Shown here: positions 16,425 through 22,973 of the stretch, piece after piece
How positions within the stretch are numbered: the first letter of the stretch is position 1
Layout: each line of letters begins with the position of its first letter
Assembly (NCBI GenBank): GCA_017454945.1
Contig: JAFTCA010000043.1
Span: forward strand, 1-46,433
DNA from: Bacteroidales bacterium
GTDB lineage: Bacteria; Bacteroidota; Bacteroidia; Bacteroidales; WCHB1-69
Direction: 5' to 3'
DNA length: 46,433 nt
The notes under the pieces: model-generated
Told to the model about the DNA's origin: nothing
The model's input: only the letters and a program-made list of their open reading frames with translations
The model's database searches: none
Made by a program: the position numbers and the translations under genes

Positions 16425-16994
16425 TCATCTCTCCACTACCTTCATCCTCACATCCACTTCCTCTCCATCCACATTCACCCATCCGCAAATAATGTGCGTC
16501 AACTCAGGATTGGCCATATAGGCCTGATTGACAAGCGTATTCATCAATTGCTCATCGAACGAGGGCATAACATAGAAGGATGATTCGCCGCCCGTTTTGT
16601 GGCGGATGGCTATTTCGCCTGTCACGATATTGGCAAGGGTATAGACAAACACGGCGGGGCTAGGGTAGTAGTTGTCGGTAGCGATAGTCTCTTGGAAATG
16701 TCGGTCATTGTCGAGCGATGAAGCGCTGTTCATCAGGATTATACCCCAGTCGGCTTTTACATTCTCGCGGTCGTAGTCGAAATCTTTCAGCAATAATTCG
16801 GCGCCCAAGATGCCGGCTTTGCACAGTCGGTCCATCTTGAAAAATTTGGGATATTGCATGCCGATAGCATGGTAAAGCTGAGAAAACCAATCCTCTGAAG
16901 CATCGGTTCGTTGCAAGATAGTTTGTCCGTTCACCTTTGCCGTTGAAGCGGTTATTTCGCACTTAATCAGCGTATTGAAGCTTTGTTCTGTCAT
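16425..16994 (-). CDS. Truncated KS-like protein (ketoacyl-synt_2 type)
   Basis: A 189-residue protein resembling only an N-terminal half of a ketosynthase: WGIILMNSASSLDNDR followed by YPSPAVFVYTLANIVTGEIAIRH matches the small beta-ketoacyl-synthase-like domain found in APE and related type II clusters. There is no active-site Cys at the nucleophile position and no His blocks, so it should not condense by itself. It could be a structural or chain-length subunit. It starts inside the stop of the preceding KS gene (ATGA, 16991-16994), which implies coupled translation. Confidence 0.75.
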   Translation of the reverse strand: MTEQSFNTLIKCEITASTAKVNGQTILQRTDASEDWFSQLYHAIGMQYPKFFKMDRLCKAGILGAELLLKDFDYDRENVKADWGIILMNSASSLDNDRHFQETIATDNYYPSPAVFVYTLANIVTGEIAIRHKTGGESSFYVMPSFDEQLMNTLVNQAYMANPELTHIICGWVNVDGEEVDVRMKVVER

Positions 16995-18145
16995 AGTGAT
17001 GCGTGCTTTAAGGTGAATAATAAGGCTGCATTGCTTCCGCCGAAGCCGGAAATGAGCTTCAGAAAGGCGTTACCGTGCGCAGACGTGTTTTCCATGCAGA
17101 CATTGAGCGGTTGTGCCGTGCCAGGTTCTTCTGTTCCTAAACTCTTGATGACCATTTGTTTCTGTAAGGCTATGGAGGAAAGGATGACTTCCATTACTCC
17201 GGCGGCTCCTAAAGTGTGGCCGTAATAACCTTTCAAACTGTTGACGGGAATATGTTGCAAGCCACATCGTTGTAGGGCTATCGACTCCATGTCGTCATTG
17301 TAAAGTGTGGCCGTTCCATGAGCATTGATGAATGCAATTTGTTTGGTATCAAAGTTTTCTGTAACTTTATTAATGCTACGCTTTAAGCCTTCGCCTGTGC
17401 GTGAGGGCCCCGAAATATGGTTGGCGTCGTTGTTGATGGCGCCGGCTGTCATGACAATGCCTTGGTCGGGAATTTGTGTTTCATCCTCACAGCGAGCATA
17501 GACAATGGCAGCGGCGGCTTCGCCCAAGTTGAGGCCACAGCGGTTCTTGTCGAAAGGCTTGCAGCGTTCGGGCGAGAGCGCTTTAAACGACTGGAAGCCT
17601 GCGATGATGAATCGTGAGAGTACTTCGGCACCAATAACTACTACATAGTCATACAAATCGCTGTATTGTAGCATGTTAAATGCGGTGATTTGGGCAGCGC
17701 AGCCTGAAATGCAGGCATTGCTGACGACAATAGGCGTGTTGTGATTGCCGAAATGTGAGGTGATAAGCTGGGCAGAATGCCATAGATAGGCTTGGTTGGC
17801 AGGCTGCGCCTTTTCGTTTTCCAAAGCCTCTACATTGCCTTTAGTAGTGGAAATGACGAACAGCACGCGTGGGTTAGAGGCATCTATTCCAGCACGTTGA
17901 ATGGCGCCTTCTGCAGCTTGGATGGCAATATTCTCAAAGCGGGTGTACTGTTGTAGAGACGTTTCATGAAACGTCTCTACGGGAAACAGAGCTGCGAAAA
18001 AGGGTTCTGGAATGTCCCATTGCTGGCGGTATTGGCGCAGTGGACTATGTCCTGTGGCGATGGCTTCAAAGTTGGCTTCGCTGCCTACAGCCAGAGGGGT
18101 GACAATATGGTGCCCTTTTTGGTATATGTAGTGTTTAGTTTTCAC
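16991..18145 (-). CDS. Beta-ketoacyl synthase (APE ketosynthase)
   Basis: A 384-residue ketosynthase with an intact triad: Cys145 (VSNACISG), His276 (NAHGTAT) and His310 (YYGHTLG), plus Lys305. The N-terminal region is shorter than in FabF and less conserved. It probably performs a dedicated condensation, perhaps initiation with the aryl starter or a complementary step to the fused KS-CLF, as the second KS (ApeR) does in Acinetobacter/Xenorhabdus-type APE systems. It overlaps the upstream dehydratase gene by 11 bp and the downstream KS-like gene by 4 bp. A 28-bp perfect palindrome is inserted in frame and encodes residues 56-65 (VETFHETSLQ). Confidence 0.88.
   Translation of the reverse strand: MKTKHYIYQKGHHIVTPLAVGSEANFEAIATGHSPLRQYRQQWDIPEPFFAALFPVETFHETSLQQYTRFENIAIQAAEGAIQRAGIDASNPRVLFVISTTKGNVEALENEKAQPANQAYLWHSAQLITSHFGNHNTPIVVSNACISGCAAQITAFNMLQYSDLYDYVVVIGAEVLSRFIIAGFQSFKALSPERCKPFDKNRCGLNLGEAAAAIVYARCEDETQIPDQGIVMTAGAINNDANHISGPSRTGEGLKRSINKVTENFDTKQIAFINAHGTATLYNDDMESIALQRCGLQHIPVNSLKGYYGHTLGAAGVMEVILSSIALQKQMVIKSLGTEEPGTAQPLNVCMENTSAHGNAFLKLISGFGGSNAALLFTLKHASL
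17953..17980. repeat. Perfect 28-bp palindrome within the KS coding sequence
   Basis: Each 14-bp half reads GTAGAGACGTTTCA from its own 5' end. The halves meet without a spacer. It resembles the GTAGAGACG-type dispersed palindromes found in some bacterial genomes, and shares its GTCTCTAC edge with the imperfect palindrome at 11570-11589. Here it is translated in frame near the N-terminus of the KS. Confidence 0.9.
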
Positions 18146-18569
18146 TCGGTCTCAGTACATTTTGTTCTGTCACAAATACTTTCATGTCGCATTGCGCCAA
18201 AATTTGCTCTTTGCACTTGATTTCGGCTTTCACCATGGTGGCACTGAAGATTTCCGATACAATATCTACTCTGGTTGTCAATGTTTCTCCTGCGGGCGGA
18301 AAAGCGTTGATTTCCAGATTGCTGATACTTCCGATAACGCCAATCTTAATGGGCTTGTCACGGTTCAGCCAGCCGATGCGTGTAGCACACGTCTGCGCAA
18401 TGTTTTCGAGCAGACCGGCCGCGGTCAGGTGTCCGTTTTGTACGAAAATGTGTTCTTCAGGAATCTTGAAATTGGTGATTATCAATGCATCGTTGCATTC
18501 CAAGAAGGTGTCCACCATCAAAACCGGTGGCTGTTGCGGAATATATTGTGATGCGTTGACAGGCGTCAT
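18135..18569 (-). CDS. Hotdog-fold dehydratase partner (ApeP-like)
   Basis: A 144-residue hotdog protein. It opens with YIPQQPPVLMVDTFLECND, the usual start of FabZ-like dehydratases, and has GHLTAAGLLENIAQT where FabZ has its central helix; Glu55 aligns with the FabZ catalytic acid. The HFPG motif is missing; His40 and His47 are nearby candidates. In gammaproteobacterial APE clusters two dehydratases (ApeI and ApeP) form a heterocomplex, and this would be the second partner to the FabZ-like protein at 12381-12755. It overlaps the next KS gene by 11 bp. A good -7 promoter element lies just upstream (18597-18604). Confidence 0.8.
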   Translation of the reverse strand: MTPVNASQYIPQQPPVLMVDTFLECNDALIITNFKIPEEHIFVQNGHLTAAGLLENIAQTCATRIGWLNRDKPIKIGVIGSISNLEINAFPPAGETLTTRVDIVSEIFSATMVKAEIKCKEQILAQCDMKVFVTEQNVLRPSEN

Positions 18570-18596
18570 ATCAGTTTGCTTTTTCCATTAAATTTG

Positions 18597-18604
18597 CAAA
18601 GATA
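18597..18604 (-). promoter_or_regulatory. Internal promoter (-7 TATCTTTG) before the dehydratase gene
   Basis: Within the 93-bp gap after the methyltransferase gene, the minus strand reads TATCTTTG, matching TAnnTTTG. An ATTG lies 19 bp upstream as a partial -33 element (consensus TTTG). Transcription would start about 20 nt before the ATG at 18569, splitting the APE locus into two units. Confidence 0.6.
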
Positions 18605-18662
18605 CAAATTTTTTGCAGACTGACAATATATATGTGCGAAAATGAACCGCTTGCAGTGGATC

Positions 18663-19745
18663 TTAGAGTTTGCACTCTACAATGCTGTGCCCCAGTCCGA
18701 TATGGTCGTGGATTTTCGTTGTGTGCAGGCCGGCTTGCTCAATGCAGCGTAGCATGTCGCCAGAGTAGTACATCTTGCTGTTTCCATTGGCCATGGCTGA
18801 GAAGTAGAGGCTGATTTGTGCCAGACAGAAGGAGGCCGTTTCAAAAGCCTGACGGTCCCAGAAAGTCTCCATAATGTAGAGTTTGCTGCCAGTGCTCATT
18901 GCGGCGGCTGCTCTGCTGAGGATGCTGGTGATTTCTTCTTCGGAGAAGCAGTCGAGGAACTGACTCATCCAAATAACATCGTACCCTTTAGGAAGTTGTG
19001 TGCTGGTATCCAGCAGGTTACCGCTATAACCGTCAATGCGGTCGGCACCATCCATTCCCTTGGTTTGTTGGCGCATCATCTCCAATTGTTGCGGCAGATC
19101 CATAATGGTTACATGCACATCGCGATTGTATTTCACACATTGCGTGGCCCAACGGCCGGTATTGCCGCCCACATCCAATAACTTTTGGGGTTTGTTGGCA
19201 AAGACAATCTCTAAGGCTTGCTCGAAAGAGTTGTCGGAGTAGAAGTGGTCGAAAGCAAACCAACTTTTTTGTACTTGTGGCGGCAGCTGCGACAAGCCTT
19301 CATAAATGGTGGGCCAGTTGCCGAATGTCTTCAGGCCTTCCGGTTTCCCATGTAGTAAGGTTTCTTCCAAATCGAACATTCCCAGATAGTTAACGTCATG
19401 GTTGAAGTCCATGTTGACGCGTGCCATTTGGTCGTTCAGCAGAAACCAACCGGCTTTGGCTAAATGGAATTTGCCCTCTTTGAGCAATACAGTACCTAAG
19501 GTGAGTGAAGATTCTACCAACACTTTAACGCCATAAAGCGAAACGCCTGTTTTGTCGGCAATTTCTTCCATAGTAAGACCGTCTTTGTGGTCGTCTAACA
19601 GTTGGAAAATGCCGAATTTGACCATCAGTCGTGACACTTGGAAAATGATCGGACCGAAAGCGATTTCTTGTGCCAGTCGCTGTGCCTGTAGAGCGGTGAG
19701 TCGTTCTTTGCCGTATAGCTCTTTTTGAGGTGAGTTTAATTCCAT
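18663..19745 (-). CDS. SAM-dependent methyltransferase (O-methyltransferase-like)
   Basis: With the start at 19745 the product is 360 residues (MELNSPQKELYG). An open extension to 19874 overlaps the upstream gene and has an unlikely sequence. Residues 20-110 form a winged-helix dimerisation domain (EEIADKTGVSLYGVKVLVE); the SAM site is LLDVGGNTGRWATQC (191-199 core), with VTIMDLPQQLEMM as the acidic-loop strand. The family includes small-molecule O- and C-methyltransferases. In APE pigments the aryl head group is often methylated, so ring or hydroxyl methylation is the likely role. It lies 22 bp downstream of the LpxL-like gene and is followed by a promoter-bearing gap. Confidence 0.85.
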   Translation of the reverse strand: MELNSPQKELYGKERLTALQAQRLAQEIAFGPIIFQVSRLMVKFGIFQLLDDHKDGLTMEEIADKTGVSLYGVKVLVESSLTLGTVLLKEGKFHLAKAGWFLLNDQMARVNMDFNHDVNYLGMFDLEETLLHGKPEGLKTFGNWPTIYEGLSQLPPQVQKSWFAFDHFYSDNSFEQALEIVFANKPQKLLDVGGNTGRWATQCVKYNRDVHVTIMDLPQQLEMMRQQTKGMDGADRIDGYSGNLLDTSTQLPKGYDVIWMSQFLDCFSEEEITSILSRAAAAMSTGSKLYIMETFWDRQAFETASFCLAQISLYFSAMANGNSKMYYSGDMLRCIEQAGLHTTKIHDHIGLGHSIVECKL

Positions 19746-19767
19746 TATTGTCTTGTTTTTCAAATTG

Positions 19768-20679
19768 TTAGCCTCTTTTGTTTTCTCCCCAGAAAGGATA
19801 ATAGTTAAACCATTGATGAGGATATTGGTGCAGCATATTTTCCAACGAAGCGACGTATGCCTGCAAGATGGCATCGGTGCGTTGGGTAACCGAGTCGGTC
19901 TCTTCGTTGATTTTCAGTGGCTTCATATATCCTTTGTATTGGGTACCTTTTTCTTTCATGATAAATGTCGATACGACAGGCACTTCCATTTGGACAGCCA
20001 TGATGAATATGCCCGTAGGGAAGTTGGCGTCATGGCCCATGAATTGGCATTTCTTCACTTTGCGGCCGCCCATATAGCGGTCGCAAAGAATGGCGATGAT
20101 TTCCCCGTTGTCCAAGGCCTCTTTGATAGTGAAAAGGTGCGACATATCTTGGCGGATGGGGATTGTTTTTACATTTTGTTTGCCGAAAGCAATATTTCTA
20201 TGTGTTTGGTAATTAGAGTTTTCTCCGTCGTAAATGACACAACTGATGGGCTTTTTGTCTTGCGATAATCTTTGCCCCAGCAGTTCGAAATTGCCGATGT
20301 GTGAACCGGCGAGGATGATGCCTTTGTCCTGGTCGAGCAACGAATGGAATGTCTGCCAGTCTTTTTCGTCAAAGTGAATGTCGAATTGTTGGTGGTTGCC
20401 AGCTAATACGGCGAATTTGTCCAGTACTACCTTGCCAAAAGTGAGATTGTTCAAGTAACAGTACCACAGATTTTTAAGTCCTTTGACTTTCCAAATTTCC
20501 TTGTAATAATTGTGGGTGGCTTTGGTGCCTTTGCGTGAGAAAATCAAGTAGAACGGGATGATGAGAAAGAGAATGGGGTAGAGCAGTGTGACACGGATGT
20601 GTTTCAGCATGACAAACAGGGCCTTTTGACCGAAGTTGCCGCCACCCGTGGTGCCTTGCCATTGTCGTTCTTCAGCCAT
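19768..20679 (-). CDS. LpxL/HtrB-type acyltransferase
   Basis: A 303-residue protein with an N-terminal membrane helix (VTLLYPILFLIIPFYLIF, about 30-47) and the lipid A acyltransferase motif SHIGNFE (H-x4-E, His127-Glu132). Downstream segments (LCDRYMGGRKVKKCQFMG, then YPHQWFNYYPFW) match the LpxL family. Such enzymes use acyl-ACP donors, so this one could move the aryl-polyenoyl chain from ACP to a lipid anchor, as proposed for APE clusters. It is 3 bp downstream of ACP 1, which fits an ACP-dependent reaction. Confidence 0.88.
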   Translation of the reverse strand: MAEERQWQGTTGGGNFGQKALFVMLKHIRVTLLYPILFLIIPFYLIFSRKGTKATHNYYKEIWKVKGLKNLWYCYLNNLTFGKVVLDKFAVLAGNHQQFDIHFDEKDWQTFHSLLDQDKGIILAGSHIGNFELLGQRLSQDKKPISCVIYDGENSNYQTHRNIAFGKQNVKTIPIRQDMSHLFTIKEALDNGEIIAILCDRYMGGRKVKKCQFMGHDANFPTGIFIMAVQMEVPVVSTFIMKEKGTQYKGYMKPLKINEETDSVTQRTDAILQAYVASLENMLHQYPHQWFNYYPFWGENKRG

Positions 20680-20682
20680 CGT

Positions 20683-20931
20683 TTATTGGTTGTTGAGTTT
20701 GTTGTCGATGAAGTTGTAGAACTGGCCTAAGGTCTTGATCTCTTTCATCTCTTCGTTCTTGATTCGGATGCCGAACTCGCGGTCCACAATGACGACAATG
20801 TCCACGAAATCAAGACTGTCGATGCCGAGTTTCTCTTTCAGCAATGCGTCTTCCTGAATCAGGTTTTCATCTATTTCGAGTTCTTCGATCAGGAAAGTGT
20901 TGATGGTTTTAATGATATCTTCTCTGGTCAT
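20683..20931 (-). CDS. Acyl carrier protein (APE ACP 1)
   Basis: An 82-residue acidic ACP with the attachment motif LGIDSLDFVDI (Ser39). It lies between the KS gene (gap 5 bp) and the LpxL-like acyltransferase gene (gap 3 bp), suggesting that it carries the starter or the finished chain for transfer. Its helix II (DFVDIVVIVDREFGI) differs from ACP 2, which would allow partner selection. Confidence 0.93.
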   Translation of the reverse strand: MTREDIIKTINTFLIEELEIDENLIQEDALLKEKLGIDSLDFVDIVVIVDREFGIRIKNEEMKEIKTLGQFYNFIDNKLNNQ

Positions 20932-20936
20932 ATTTG

Positions 20937-22157
20937 TTATATTTTCTTGATTACTAAGGCGCTATTGGTACCACCAAAGCCAAAGGAGTTGGAGAGATAA
21001 ATGTTTATTTTTTTCTCTGTGGTTTTATTGATGATATTTAGATTTTTGGAATATTCGTCTGGGTTTTCGAAGTTGATGTTCGGAGCGATAAAGTCGTTGA
21101 GCATCATAAGGTTAGAATATACTATCTCGCTGGCGCCGGCCATCCAGCACTCGTGCCCTGTCATTCCTTTGGTGGAGCTGATGGGGGTGTGGCTGTCGGC
21201 AAAGAGTTGGCTTAAGGCGAGGGCTTCGAATGCGTCGCCCTGTTGTGTAGAGGTGGCGTGGGCGTTGATGTAGTCGATGTTACGGGCAGCAACGCCAGCT
21301 TCCTGCATGGCGCGCATCATGGCGGTTGCTGACCCGTGGTCGCTGGGTTGGGAGATGTTGGCTCCGTTGGAGGAGAAGCCGTAGCCTGCCACTTCGCAGA
21401 TGATGTGGGCGCCGCGTTTGACGGCATGTTCGTATTCTTCGAGGATGACGGTGGCGGCGCCCCCGCTGGGTACCAATCCGTCGCGGTCGCGGTCGAAAGG
21501 CCGCGAGGCTTTGGTGGGCTCATCAATGCGGGTTGAGAAGGCGCTGATGCCATCAAAGCTGCTCATAGAGAGATAGTTGGTTTCTTGGCAGCCGCCGCAG
21601 ATGACCATCTCTTGCAATCCTTGACGGATGAACATCGCTCCCAGGCCAATGGCATGTGAGCCGCTGGCGCAAGCCGCACTAACGGTGATGTTGACGCCTC
21701 TCAACTTGAAGATGGTGGCGAGATTCATCGTGACGGTGGAGTTCATCGATTGGAAAATGGCGCCAGAGCCCAGCAAGGTGGTGTCTTTGGTGCGCAGGGT
21801 GGTCTCGTGCGAGTCAATGACGGCCTTGGCTGACGAGTCGTTGCCGTACAAAATGCCCGCTTCGTTGGCCGCTAAGTAGTCGAGGTCGATGCCGGCGTTG
21901 CGAAGTGCTTCAGCCGTGGCCATGTAGGCATATTCGCCCTCTTCGGCCAGGCAGATGCGTGCGCGGCGGTCCAGGAGTCCCTTCAACTGCGGGCGCTCCA
22001 CGATGCCTGTCAACGGTGACCGATAGCCGTATTCACTACGCAACGGGTCAATGCCAATGCCCGATTTTCCCTCGTAGAGCGATTGGCGCACCTCGTCCAG
22101 GTTCTTGCCCAGACAAGAGTAGATGCCCATTCCAGTGATAACGACGCGACGAGACAT
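20937..22157 (-). CDS. Beta-ketoacyl-ACP synthase (FabF-like)
   Basis: A 406-residue ketosynthase starting at ATG 22157 (MSRRVVITGMGIYSCLG); two codons upstream there is a TTG that could also be read, but the ATG fits the family start. The triad is intact: Cys163 (SAACASGSHA), His300 (NAHATST) and His335 (TGHECWMAG), plus Lys330. The usual GTGT after the first His is ATST, and the GHT loop is GHE, as in some APE ketosynthases. The C-terminus has NSFGFGGTNSALV. It likely works with FabG-like and ACP 1 neighbours. It follows an 86-bp word-repeat spacer. Confidence 0.9.
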   Translation of the reverse strand: MSRRVVITGMGIYSCLGKNLDEVRQSLYEGKSGIGIDPLRSEYGYRSPLTGIVERPQLKGLLDRRARICLAEEGEYAYMATAEALRNAGIDLDYLAANEAGILYGNDSSAKAVIDSHETTLRTKDTTLLGSGAIFQSMNSTVTMNLATIFKLRGVNITVSAACASGSHAIGLGAMFIRQGLQEMVICGGCQETNYLSMSSFDGISAFSTRIDEPTKASRPFDRDRDGLVPSGGAATVILEEYEHAVKRGAHIICEVAGYGFSSNGANISQPSDHGSATAMMRAMQEAGVAARNIDYINAHATSTQQGDAFEALALSQLFADSHTPISSTKGMTGHECWMAGASEIVYSNLMMLNDFIAPNINFENPDEYSKNLNIINKTTEKKINIYLSNSFGFGGTNSALVIKKI

Positions 22158-22158
22158 A

Positions 22159-22244
22159 TTCAATTTATAATTTATAATTTATAATTGACAATTGATAATT
22201 ATAAATTGTTAATTGTTAATTGTTAATTGTTAATTGTTAATTGA
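22159..22244 (-). repeat. AT-rich tandem words between KS and ketoreductase genes
   Basis: About five tandem AATTAAC(A)-type units are followed, toward the KS gene, by three TATAAATTA units. The spacer is almost purely A/T and interrupts an otherwise tightly packed operon. No -7 element is clear. Confidence 0.75.
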
Positions 22245-22973
22245 TTAACTGTAAAGTCCTCCGTTGACAGAGATTACCTCTCCGTTGATGTAGGCGGCGT
22301 CGTCGGAGGCCAAAAAGCCCACAACGGCAGCCACTTCCTCGGGTTTGCCGAAGCGTCCTGCGGGAATCAGTTTCTTCAGATTGGCTTCGTCCAGTCCTTC
22401 TGTCATGTCGGTGGCAATGAAACCGGGAGCCACGGCATTGACGGTAATCTTGCGTGAACCCACTTCCTGGGCCAGCGACTTGGTGGCGCCGATCATGGCG
22501 GCTTTGGCGGCCGAGTAGTTGAGCTGCCCGGGTTGTCCTTTCAGTCCCGATACAGAGGCAATGTTGATAATACGTCCTGCACGGTGTGTCATCATATTCT
22601 TAACCAGGCGGCGGATGAGATAGAAGGCACCGTTAAGGTTGGTGTTCATCACATCGTGCCAATCTTCGTCGCTCATGAAGACTGCCAGCGTGTCGCGGCG
22701 AATGCCGGCGTTGTTGACCAGAATAGAGATGTAAGCGTCGGGATTTTGGCTCTGCCAGCGGTCCAGCGCTTCGTTCATATGTTCTTCGTTGGCCACATTA
22801 AACGGCAGCAATTCGGCGGTGCCGCCAGCGGCTTCAATTTGTTGTAAGGTCTCCTTAGCAGCATCGTGGCCGCTATTGTAATTGATAATGACATGGCAGC
22901 CCATTTGAGCCAATTTGAGGCATATAGCACGTCCAATGCCTCTCGAACCTCCAGTAACTAAGGCGTATTTCAT
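22245..22973 (-). CDS. FabG-like 3-oxoacyl-ACP reductase (APE ketoreductase)
   Basis: A 242-residue short-chain dehydrogenase. It shows the NADP-binding GGSRGIG (8-14), LVNNAG (85-90), the catalytic Ser140/Ser142, Tyr153 and Lys157 (LNYSAAK), and the typical FabG end NGEVISVNGGLYS. It reduces the 3-keto group of the ACP-bound chain after each condensation, matching ApeQ in other APE systems. The start overlaps the ammonia-lyase stop (TAATG), so the two genes are translationally coupled. The placement makes a pathway-specific role more likely than housekeeping fatty acid synthesis. Confidence 0.92.
   Translation of the reverse strand: MKYALVTGGSRGIGRAICLKLAQMGCHVIINYNSGHDAAKETLQQIEAAGGTAELLPFNVANEEHMNEALDRWQSQNPDAYISILVNNAGIRRDTLAVFMSDEDWHDVMNTNLNGAFYLIRRLVKNMMTHRAGRIINIASVSGLKGQPGQLNYSAAKAAMIGATKSLAQEVGSRKITVNAVAPGFIATDMTEGLDEANLKKLIPAGRFGKPEEVAAVVGFLASDDAAYINGEVISVNGGLYS

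Noticed and set aside
19746..19874. Upstream extension of the methyltransferase
   Set aside because: The added 43 residues overlap the LpxL-like gene and look non-coding; the ATG at 19745 gives the normal family start.
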